64,000 nt of DNA from JBBDIK01 sp040880465 (GTDB lineage: Bacteria > Actinomycetota > UBA4738 > JBBDHU01). Below, piece after piece: positions 24,392 to 30,473 of this stretch (the stretch's first letter is position 1; the number at the start of each line of letters is the position of its first letter). The stretch covers positions 186,001 through 250,000 of the forward strand of contig JBBDIK010000011.1 in assembly GCA_040880465.1 (NCBI GenBank), given 5' to 3'. The notes beneath the pieces are model-generated. The model ran no database searches, was not told where the DNA came from, and saw only the letters and a program-made list of their open reading frames with translations. The position numbers and the translations under genes are program-made.

Positions 24392-24670
24392 TCATGGCCT
24401 GACGCCTCCCTCCGATCGCTCAGCGAGGAGCACCGCGACAACGTGTAACGCGGCATCGATGAGCTTGTCGGCAACACAGAACCGGCCGTCGGATACCGCG
24501 TTTGCAAATGCGGCGGCGATCTCATCGAGCACACGCAGCGCGGTCGCCGGGTCAATATCCCGAGTTCCCGAGAGTTCCCGGGACCTCCCGAGTCGGGAAC
24601 CGGAAGTTCCCATCCCGAGAGTCCCCGGCCACTGGGGCCGGGACTCCGGGAACTCCCCTGCGCTACTCAC
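24392..24670 (-). CDS. Hypothetical protein, about 92 aa (island)
   Basis: GTG at 24670 overlaps the replication-ATPase stop. The first ~38 residues are Ser/Gly/Pro/Arg-rich and encoded by the repeat-rich segment 24559-24660, whereas the C-terminal part (PATALRVLDEIAAAFANAV onward) is a regular helical domain. An internal ATG at 24613 is an alternative, which would leave the repeats partly untranslated. No family recognised. Confidence 0.55.
   Translation of the reverse strand: MSSAGEFPESRPQWPGTLGMGTSGSRLGRSRELSGTRDIDPATALRVLDEIAAAFANAVSDGRFCVADKLIDAALHVVAVLLAERSEGGVRP
24559..24660. repeat. Iteron-like cluster of short direct and inverted repeats
   Basis: GAGTTCCCG at 24562-24570 and 24572-24580 and a degenerate copy at 24582-24590 are spaced exactly 10 bp; AGTTCCC recurs at 24605, and inverted GGGAAC at 24595 and GGGAACT at 24648. 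A 7-bp GC hairpin lies at 24624-24642. Position just after the replication ATPase suits a replication origin, or a regulatory site. Confidence 0.5.
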
Positions 24671-25754
24671 AACGCCACCAGAGGCTCGGGCGGCCACGGC
24701 CACCACCCGTGCTGTCGACGAGCTCCTTCTGGAGGAGGCGCCGGAGGCCGTCGTCGATCGTCTTCGCCTTGAGCGGGCCGAACGAGTCGCCGTCCTGCGC
24801 GACCTTGTCCCCGATCTGTCTCTGCGAGAGCGCGTTGGTCTCGACCGAAGAGAGCACGGCGAGAACCCGCCGCGCAGCGGGGTTGAGCTCGTCGGACAGG
24901 ATCCGCTCCGCCGGAGGAAATAGCCCGGCTTCTACGGTTCCATCCCCGTGTGGGACGAGCCGAAAGTCGGCGGCATATTTCCGATCCTTCGCGAAGGCAC
25001 GCACCCACCCAGGTCGATCCTTCGCGATTGTCACCCTCGACACGCCTGGATGCGTCCGGCTGAACGGCGATATGGACTCGATCAGATAGGCCGCGCCGTC
25101 TAAGGCGCCGAGTTTGTGCTGACTCCCGAATGCGTACCGCCCGCGTGACTCCTTCGACTTCACGACATGGTCAAGGGCGAGAATCGCGGCGCCCGATGAT
25201 CGGAACGGCGTGAGGATACGGCGACGCCAGCTCTCCGTGCCCGCCGTGTCCTGAGGGTCATAGCCCTGAAGGACGATCGAGGCGTTGACTCCGTCGACCA
25301 CTACAAGCGCTGGCCGAACATCAAGCACCCAGTCCAGTTCGTGGGGCCGGGCGGACTCCTCCGGCGAGACGAAAAGGAACCTCTCGGAGATCGCGTGATC
25401 GGGAACTCGCAGTGCCCTTAGACGCTCTATCGCCGCACCCACCGAGTCCTCGAAGTCGCAATACACGACCGCACTTCCCTTCCTGATCTCGTCGGCGCAG
25501 GCGGCCAGAGCGACCCAGCTCTTGCCGCTCTCAGGCTCCCCCGCGAGCGAGTGAGTTCGGCCGGGATAGAGCAGTGCTTCGCCATCCGACCTCGCGAGTA
25601 GGGTCGGCCGGATTTCCGGAACATCCCCTCGGATCGCTGGACCTACGTCGAGTGGCTCCCAGGACGTCTCACGGTGGGCAGCCGCAACTGCATGGTGAAC
25701 GTCGGGGTCGTCAAGACCGAGTGTGACCAGCTCCTCGTCGGTTACCCCGCTCAC
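24663..25754 (-). CDS. RecA-fold (AAA_25/RepA-like) replication ATPase
   Basis: 363 residues. Walker A GEPESGKS (72-79), Walker B ALVVVDG (149-155), LALDHVVKS and RYAFGSQHKLGALDGAAY fit the hexameric RepA-like helicase/primase-associated ATPases of actinobacterial mobile elements. The C-terminal ~70 residues form a winged-helix (ALSQRQIGDKV, DDGLRRLLQKELVD). Start ATG overlaps the CxxC gene stop by 4 bp. Probably drives island replication after induction. Confidence 0.82.
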   Translation of the reverse strand: MSGVTDEELVTLGLDDPDVHHAVAAAHRETSWEPLDVGPAIRGDVPEIRPTLLARSDGEALLYPGRTHSLAGEPESGKSWVALAACADEIRKGSAVVYCDFEDSVGAAIERLRALRVPDHAISERFLFVSPEESARPHELDWVLDVRPALVVVDGVNASIVLQGYDPQDTAGTESWRRRILTPFRSSGAAILALDHVVKSKESRGRYAFGSQHKLGALDGAAYLIESISPFSRTHPGVSRVTIAKDRPGWVRAFAKDRKYAADFRLVPHGDGTVEAGLFPPAERILSDELNPAARRVLAVLSSVETNALSQRQIGDKVAQDGDSFGPLKAKTIDDGLRRLLQKELVDSTGGGRGRPSLWWRCE

Positions 25755-25987
25755 TCCGCGCCTCCGAGAAGATCGGCGACTCTATGGACGGAAGCCCACA
25801 CCGCCCGGTTGTTCAACCTGAGCGCGATCGCCGCATCCGGCCCGACGCCAAAGGCATGCGCCGTGCCGAACCGGGCGCACTCCCTGATCCGCGGGTCCCG
25901 GTACTTGCGAACTATCGGCCCGCCGCAGGAACGGCAGAACCAGTGCTCCGTCGTCCGGCACTCACCCGCGAAGGGATCGCGAGTCAT
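25751..25987 (-). CDS. Small CxxC protein, 78 aa (island)
   Basis: Cys10, Cys18, Cys21 and Cys37 with a CRSCGG knuckle suggest one zinc ion. Overlaps both neighbours by 4 bp (ATGA), so it is translated between the AlpA-like regulator and the replication ATPase. No specific family recognised. Confidence 0.72.
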   Translation of the reverse strand: MTRDPFAGECRTTEHWFCRSCGGPIVRKYRDPRIRECARFGTAHAFGVGPDAAIALRLNNRAVWASVHRVADLLGGAE

Positions 25988-26178
25988 GTTCGTCCTCCGG
26001 GGTTCGCGAGGAACTCGGCGAGGGCCGCTCCCGGAAGGACAATCCGCCGCCCGATGCGTATCGCGGGGACCTCGCCCCGGCGAATCGCGTTTCGAAGGGT
26101 CTTCTCGCCGACGCGGAGGAGGGCCGCCGCCTCATCGACGCGATACACGCGGGCGGGATCGAGCGCGTCAGCGGTCAT
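25984..26178 (-). CDS. AlpA/excisionase-type helix-turn-helix protein, 64 aa
   Basis: MerR-like HTH_17 domain: YRVDEAAALLRVGEKTLRNA, IRRGEVPAIRIGRRIVLP, then FLANPG. These small proteins act as excisionases or as AlpA-type activators of satellite genes. Overlaps the XRE gene's stop and the CxxC gene's start by 4 bp each. Confidence 0.85.
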   Translation of the reverse strand: MTADALDPARVYRVDEAAALLRVGEKTLRNAIRRGEVPAIRIGRRIVLPGAALAEFLANPGGRT

Positions 26179-26441
26179 TCGACAACCCCCCGCGCGGGAT
26201 CGGCGTCTACCCCTGCCAGCTGGTCGAGGACCCCCAGATACGCGACCGCGGCCTCACCGTGCGGCGCGTGAGTGCCACCCTCCCATCGGAGAACCGTCGT
26301 ATCCGACACGCCGACCCCGGCCGCCACCTCCCGAAGGGAAAGCCCGGAGCGAAGCCGCGTCGCCTTCGCTTCCCCGGAAGCGGCGAGCTGTCGGACGCGC
26401 GCCAGGCAGATCGGGTCCACGGTATCCACGCCCGAAAGCAT
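26175..26441 (-). CDS. XRE-family HTH regulator, 88 aa
   Basis: Helix-turn-helix LRSGLSLREVAAGVGVSDTTVLRWEGG (split: LSLREVAAGVGVS and TTVLRWEGG) in the middle of a small soluble protein. First gene of the leftward operon, facing the rightward regulator-integrase pair across 118 bp, the place of a master repressor. No ligand domain visible. Confidence 0.83.
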   Translation of the reverse strand: MLSGVDTVDPICLARVRQLAASGEAKATRLRSGLSLREVAAGVGVSDTTVLRWEGGTHAPHGEAAVAYLGVLDQLAGVDADPARGVVE

Positions 26442-26492
26442 CCCCCGGCGTGCGCGGCGATGGCTGCGATTCCGCTACATCCGCGCGACCTC

Positions 26493-26528
26493 GGAAATGC
26501 GAACTCTCTAGCGTCAGATTGCGTTTCC
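26493..26528. promoter_or_regulatory. Imperfect palindrome in the divergent control region
   Basis: GGAAATGCG (26493-26501) and TGCGTTTCC (26520-26528) are inverted copies with two mismatches, 18 bp apart. The right arm overlaps the -35 of the rightward promoter. Candidate operator for the XRE or AlpA-like protein. Confidence 0.45.
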
Positions 26529-26547
26529 GCCCCGGAATCGCTACGCT
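26519..26547 (+). promoter_or_regulatory. Rightward promoter, leaderless transcript likely
   Basis: TTGCGT (26519-26524), 17 bp, TACGCT (26542-26547). The expected transcript start is within a few bases of ATG 26560, and no Shine-Dalgarno is present there, so the first gene would be translated leaderless, common in Actinobacteria. Confidence 0.5.
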
Positions 26548-26559
26548 GGGCCGACCATC

Positions 26560-27303
26560 ATGAGCCAAGAGGCGAACGCCGAGATCCGCCGCCTGCGGGC
26601 ACGCGTACTCCGCCTTGAGGCTCGCCTTCGAGACCTCACGCAGGAAGACCACATCGACCCCGAGCTTGTTCGTGGCAACCTCGCTCGGCAGCGGGCCGAC
26701 GGCGGCGTCGAGGAGTTCCCGGCGATCGTCGATGTCTTGGACCACTTTTGGCGGACCAGCCCCACACGACAGGAGGCGCTCCGGCGACACCGGAAACACG
26801 CGGCGCTCTCAGCCCGGACGCAGTGGGAGGGGTACGTTCTCTCGTCAACCGCGCTGCCGCGGCCAGGCAGCCGCTGGATCATTCGCCACCCGCTCCTGCC
26901 CGAAAACGTCATCGTCCGTCTTGGGCCGGGAGCGGATGGATTCCTCAGCGTCCTTTGGGAGGCGGAGGAGGGCCGACAACTCGGCGGGGGCGTGGAAGTG
27001 AACCTCTCCGACCTGATGGCGGTCGTCAAGGTCGAACTCGCCAGGCGCGACCTCTCGGACGATCCCGAGTCCTTCCTCCTCGGCCTCACCCGACCGCATC
27101 GCGGCAGGGACCTCGGCGAGCTGTTCTACCGGACGCTCGGGGCCGCCTGGAGGAAGCTCGAGGCCGACCCAGACATCAACTCGCCCCGAGCCGAACTCGC
27201 TCGCTTGCTCGGCGTCGATCCGAAGACGATCAGCGTTTGGAAGAACCGAGCCATCCAGTACGGGATGTGGCCCACTGGTACGACGGAAGGAGAAGGAAGA
27301 TGA
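26560..27303 (+). CDS. Putative DNA-binding protein cotranscribed with integrase, 247 aa
   Basis: N-terminal coiled coil (residues 5-28, RRLRARVLRLEARLRDL), an uncharacterised middle, and a C-terminal helix-turn-helix near 211-231 (ELARLLGVDPKTISVWKNRA). Its TGA overlaps the integrase ATG (ATGA). Position and HTH suggest an integration/excision regulator; the family is not recognised. Confidence 0.75.
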   Translation: MSQEANAEIRRLRARVLRLEARLRDLTQEDHIDPELVRGNLARQRADGGVEEFPAIVDVLDHFWRTSPTRQEALRRHRKHAALSARTQWEGYVLSSTALPRPGSRWIIRHPLLPENVIVRLGPGADGFLSVLWEAEEGRQLGGGVEVNLSDLMAVVKVELARRDLSDDPESFLLGLTRPHRGRDLGELFYRTLGAAWRKLEADPDINSPRAELARLLGVDPKTISVWKNRAIQYGMWPTGTTEGEGR

Positions 27304-28493
27304 CAAGGCAACGACCCCGCGCAAAGATTCGCAAGAAGGCGGCGGCGGGTGGACGGGTTCGCTGGTATCTCGCGATCGTCGACTCGTCAGGCGAGGAGTT
27401 GCACCATGGCGGCTTCGCCACGCAGCGTGAGGCGAAAGCGCGTGCCGTCGAGATCCTCCGAGACAACCCCGACGGGCGCCGCCACGCCTATCGCGACCTG
27501 ACCGTCGAACGATTCCTGGTCGACGAGTGGCTCCCCGCGCGCGAGGCGTCTGGAAAGATCGCGCCCTCGACCCTCGAGGGGTACGGCTGGATCGTTCGCT
27601 CCTGGATTGCACCCCGAATCGGCGGCCTCCCGCTCACCGAACTCGGCGCTGCCGACCTCGAGCGGATGTACGCGGACCTTCGGAAGTCGGGGGCGCGCGG
27701 CAGCAAGCCTCTCTCGGAAAAGAGCGTTCGTAACGCGCACCTCCTCATGAGCAAGGCCCTCGCGGACGCCGCGCGGCGCGGTCTCGTGACGATGAACGTC
27801 GCGACGATCGCTGAGAAGCCTCCCGCTACCCGGGCGGAACGCGAAGCCTGGAGCGTCTCCGAAGTCCGTGCGTTCCTCGCCGCCGCCGACGCCGATCGTC
27901 TCGGCCCGATCTGGCGGCTCATGCTCACCACCGGCCTCCGCCGGGGCGAGGCGCTCGGCCTCCAGTGGTCCGACGTCGACCTCGATGCGAGGTCCATCCG
28001 GATTGAACGGCAGGTGCTTCTCCGCAGTCGCGCTCAAGGTGCTCGCCTGTACCTCCGGGACACCACCAAAGGACGTCGGGCTCGGACCGTCAGGCTTGAC
28101 CCCGGGACGGCCGAGTCTCTCCGGGTGTGGAAGAAGGGGCAATCGGAGGACCGGCTCGCGTTCGGGGCCGCCTGGCAGACCGACGGGGGCCTCGACACCG
28201 AGTCAGCGTGGATCGTCACCGAGCCCGACGGCCGGGTCATCCACCCGGACACCCTCCACGACCGCTTCGTTCGGGTCGCGAAGGCCGCTGGGGTCAAGCC
28301 TCTCCCCCTCCACGGCGCGCGCCACACCTTCGCGACGATCGCCCTCGAGTCGGGGGTCCGGCCGGATCTCGTTAGCCGGGCGCTCGGCCACGCTACGGTC
28401 GGCTTCACGCTCGACGTATACGTGCATCCGTCGGCAGACGAGGAACTCGCTGCCGCCGACGCTCTCGGCGCCGCGCTCGAGGCGACGCAATGA
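27300..28493 (+). CDS. int: Tyrosine site-specific recombinase (integrase)
   Basis: 397 residues. N-terminal AP2-like arm-binding domain (RWYLAIVDSSGEE), core-binding SAM-like domain (~65-165), and a catalytic domain with Arg214 (TGLRRGEALGL), Lys257 (TTKGRRARTV), His338/Arg341 (LPLHGARHTF), His364 (ALGHATVG) and Tyr374 (TLDVYVH): full catalytic set. GGAAGGAGAAGGAAG precedes the ATG, which overlaps the partner gene's stop. Placed about 0.9 kb from the intact tRNA, as expected for the attP side. Confidence 0.97.
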   Translation: MTRQRPRAKIRKKAAAGGRVRWYLAIVDSSGEELHHGGFATQREAKARAVEILRDNPDGRRHAYRDLTVERFLVDEWLPAREASGKIAPSTLEGYGWIVRSWIAPRIGGLPLTELGAADLERMYADLRKSGARGSKPLSEKSVRNAHLLMSKALADAARRGLVTMNVATIAEKPPATRAEREAWSVSEVRAFLAAADADRLGPIWRLMLTTGLRRGEALGLQWSDVDLDARSIRIERQVLLRSRAQGARLYLRDTTKGRRARTVRLDPGTAESLRVWKKGQSEDRLAFGAAWQTDGGLDTESAWIVTEPDGRVIHPDTLHDRFVRVAKAAGVKPLPLHGARHTFATIALESGVRPDLVSRALGHATVGFTLDVYVHPSADEELAAADALGAALEATQ

Positions 28494-28524
28494 TAGTCCG
28501 CACCCTCGCGCAGAGGAACTCCTC

Positions 28525-29226
28525 CTAGCAGAGTCCAGTCTGCTTGGCTCCATAGACCGCCTGCGAGTGCGTGAAGCCTTCGCCGTACTTGGACTCCAAC
28601 TGGTCGATAAGCCCCTGGCAACTGAAAGAACTGGTGTCCAAGTAGCTCTCCGCCGATTTGGCTGCCTGCTCGTTCCAGTTCACGTTGATGTGTCTTACCG
28701 CAAACACGGCGTCAGCCTTGGGAAAGCCCTCGCCATACTTGCTGGACAACTGGTCAATGAGTCCCGTCTCAGAGAACGCACCCGTTTCAAGATAGCTCTC
28801 GGCCGACTCGATGGCGTTCTCCTGGCTAACAGTGAACTCATCCTCAAGAGCCGTGGGAGGCTCAGGAGCTTCGGTGGCAGTTACCGACGGAACAAGGTCA
28901 GGGGCCGCCACCTGATCGGCTGGCAAGTCTCCCGTAACCACCTCGGTGGACTTCTTGTCGTTCTGTCCGAGCGCGCCTGCAACACCTATCAAAACGACCG
29001 CGGCGATCACCCAGACCCACCACTGCTTCCATAGCGGACGTGAAGGTGAGGGCGTGCCGCCCCCCGATGATGTCGAGCCAAATGAAAACGCTTCCCCTGC
29101 GGGCGCAGCGGTCGGCGGAGGAGGAGCAGTCTGCGGAGATTCGGTCGATGGCAGGTCCCTACTGCAGTGCCGGCAAACAATCGCCTCGTCTTGGATCTCC
29201 TCGGCGCAGAACGGACACTTCTTCAT
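28525..29226 (-). CDS. Zinc-ribbon membrane protein with two Ltp (superinfection-exclusion lipoprotein) repeats
   Basis: 233 residues. Zinc ribbon Cys4/Cys7/Cys18/Cys21 (KKCPFCAEEIQDEAIVCRHC), Pro/Gly linker, TM helix about 62-82 (VWVIAAVVLIGVAGALG), acidic spacer, then two ~48-residue repeats (AIESAESYLETGAFSETGLI and AAKSAESYLDTSSFSCQGLI, each ending YGEGF...A). These match the Ltp host-surface domain, known from the TP-J34 prophage lipoprotein that blocks phage DNA entry. ATG 29226 follows GGAGGGGG. Transcribed toward the integrase, apart from the main operon, like a constitutive moron gene. Confidence 0.85.
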   Translation of the reverse strand: MKKCPFCAEEIQDEAIVCRHCSRDLPSTESPQTAPPPPTAAPAGEAFSFGSTSSGGGTPSPSRPLWKQWWVWVIAAVVLIGVAGALGQNDKKSTEVVTGDLPADQVAAPDLVPSVTATEAPEPPTALEDEFTVSQENAIESAESYLETGAFSETGLIDQLSSKYGEGFPKADAVFAVRHINVNWNEQAAKSAESYLDTSSFSCQGLIDQLESKYGEGFTHSQAVYGAKQTGLC

Positions 29227-29318
29227 AGCAGCCCCCTCCGGTTCCGGGTCCGGGTCGCATGGTTTCACGCGACCGAACCCGGGCGCAAAGCGTGGAGGTG
29301 GATTCCTTGGAAGGGTCG

Positions 29319-29340
29319 CGCGGGAGAAACGTGGGAGAAA
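29319..29340 (+). repeat. Right subterminal 22-bp repeat (candidate integrase arm site)
   Basis: GGGAGAAA at 29322-29329 and 29333-29340 (11-bp period), 20 of 22 bases equal to 18951-18972, same orientation, 75 bp inside the right attachment core. Confidence 0.75.
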
Positions 29341-29415
29341 GCGGGGACGGAAGAGGCCCCGGCCTGCGGCTCGCGCTTCGCGCGTTCCTGCTGGTCACGG
29401 GGCCTTTTCGCGTGA

Positions 29416-29464
29416 GTCGCGGGGGTAGGATTTGAACCTACGACCTCTGGGTTATGAGCCCAGC
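29416..29464 (-). other. Right attachment site within tRNA-fMet
   Basis: Element-borne 49-bp copy that restores the tRNA 3' part; identical to 18794-18842. Exchange presumably occurred within this core, with the anticodon arm inside it. Confidence 0.92.
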
Positions 29465-29490
29465 GAGCTACCGGACTGCTCCACCCCGCA
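29417..29490 (-). tRNA. tRNA-fMet(CAT), initiator
   Basis: 74 nt, full cloverleaf. Acceptor pairs 2-71 to 7-66 are all G-C, position 1-72 is U-G instead of a Watson-Crick pair, and the anticodon arm TGGG-CTCATAA-CCCA has three G-C pairs next to the loop, both marks of initiators. T arm GTAGG-TTCAAAT-CCTAC. CCA is not encoded. Only the intact copy in the window; the island uses it as integration site. Confidence 0.95.
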
Positions 29491-29495
29491 GAGCG

Positions 29496-29525
29496 ATACT
29501 AGCGGGGCCTCACGCCCACCGCCAA
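29496..29525 (-). promoter_or_regulatory. Possible promoter of tRNA-fMet
   Basis: On the minus strand TTGGCG (29525-29520), 18 bp, TAGTAT (29501-29496), ending 5 bp before the tRNA. It is on the host side of the att core, so it is unaffected by integration. The very short leader is a weakness. Confidence 0.4.
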
Positions 29526-29540
29526 GCCTGCCGCCAAGGC

Positions 29541-30359
29541 TCAGGCGCTCTTGACGGTCTTGGTCTTCTCGACCTGGTCGCCGGAACTATCGGTCACCAC
29601 GATCGTGTACGAGTGCTCGGAGTCTGCGCAGCGGTACTCGAGGTCGGCATCCCCGGAGGGAACCTCGAATCCCTGGTTCCCCCTCAACGGCTGTCCGTCG
29701 ATCTCGAACTCCACCGTTTCGGCGTTCTGCGTGTCGTAGCTGATCCGGACCTCGACCTTCTTCACAGTGTCCACGCAGCCCGTGGCTTCCTTCGGGGCCT
29801 TGTACTTGGTGATCGCCGGCTCGCCGGGCGCAACAGGCGAGATGGGCGACTCGTTGCAGTCGGTGTCGTCGGTCGTGCCATCCGGCCGGACGGTTTCGCA
29901 CTTCAGTGACTTGTTCATCTGCGACTGGCTGAGGGTCGCATCCTCGAAGTTCGTCTTCGTGAGGTTCGCATCGACGAGATTCGCGCCGGTGAGGTCGGCA
30001 CCGCGGAGGTCGGCGTCGGTCAGGTCGGTGTTCTTGAGGTTGGCGTCGGTAAGATCGGCATCCCGCAGGTCCGCGCGGCGCAGGTCCGCGCCGTAGAGAT
30101 CGGCTTCCCGGAGGTCGGCACGCCGAAGATCAGCTCTGGCGAGCGGCGCTTCCTTCAGGTCTGCTTCTCGGCAGTTAGTGTCCGGGAGGATCGCGCACTC
30201 ACCGATCACCTGTGTGCCGGCTGGGACGTCCGGACCGGGGGACCCGGGTGAGGTCGAGACGATGGACGGACTCGTCCCGGGCGGTGGAGGTGGCGCGCTG
30301 CTCGGACAGGCGGTCAGCAGAGCGACACTTGCCGCCAACATGATGGTGAGTCTGCGCAT
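29541..30359 (-). CDS. Pentapeptide-repeat lipoprotein
   Basis: 272 residues. Lipoprotein signal with lipobox LLTAC (Cys18), Pro/Ser linker, then about 17 consecutive A(D/N)L-type pentapeptides (ADLRRADLREADLYG...) forming a right-handed beta-helix (~65-145), and a C-terminal ~110-residue beta-rich domain ending in EKTKTVKSA. Surface-anchored; function unknown. AAGGG lies upstream of ATG 30359. First host gene beyond the tRNA. Confidence 0.87.
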   Translation of the reverse strand: MRRLTIMLAASVALLTACPSSAPPPPPGTSPSIVSTSPGSPGPDVPAGTQVIGECAILPDTNCREADLKEAPLARADLRRADLREADLYGADLRRADLRDADLTDANLKNTDLTDADLRGADLTGANLVDANLTKTNFEDATLSQSQMNKSLKCETVRPDGTTDDTDCNESPISPVAPGEPAITKYKAPKEATGCVDTVKKVEVRISYDTQNAETVEFEIDGQPLRGNQGFEVPSGDADLEYRCADSEHSYTIVVTDSSGDQVEKTKTVKSA

Positions 30360-30473
30360 CGGAACCCTTCAGAGATGCTTCGGCGCGAGCATACCCGGCC
30401 CCTGGACCGGGGGCGAGCACCTGCGCTACATCCGACGCTCGAACCCGCTGGAGCGATCGCTTCCTCGTCCGGC

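Larger units (their letters stand above)
18794..29464. mobile_element. Integrated 10.6-kb island in tRNA-fMet, phage-satellite (PICI-like) gene plan
   Basis: Bounded by 49-bp direct repeats, the right copy completing an intact tRNA. Order from right: Ltp-repeat protein (leftward), integrase and a partner gene (rightward), divergent control region, then one long leftward series: XRE repressor-like, AlpA-like HTH, small CxxC protein, replication ATPase, repeat-rich segment, three unknown genes, small terminase, and five cargo genes. Several neighbours overlap by 4 bp and no gene looks broken, so it is a compact functional unit. No large terminase, portal, capsid, tail, lysis, relaxase or FtsK/TraB gene was found, which separates it from a prophage or ICE. 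Phage-satellite identity is inference from gene content. Confidence 0.85.

Noticed and set aside
24559..24660. CRISPR-like array
   Set aside because: Units are only 7-9 bp, in both orientations and without spacers of regular length; no cas genes anywhere.
29341..29410. Rho-independent terminator for the tRNA or Ltp gene at GGCCCCG...CGGGGCC
   Set aside because: The arms are 36 bp apart and the T-run is on the plus strand, where no gene ends; too weak to annotate.
18794..29464. Island as an integrative conjugative element or intact prophage
   Set aside because: No relaxase, FtsK/TraB, T4SS, portal, capsid, tail or lysis gene found; genes are tightly packed with no visible decay.
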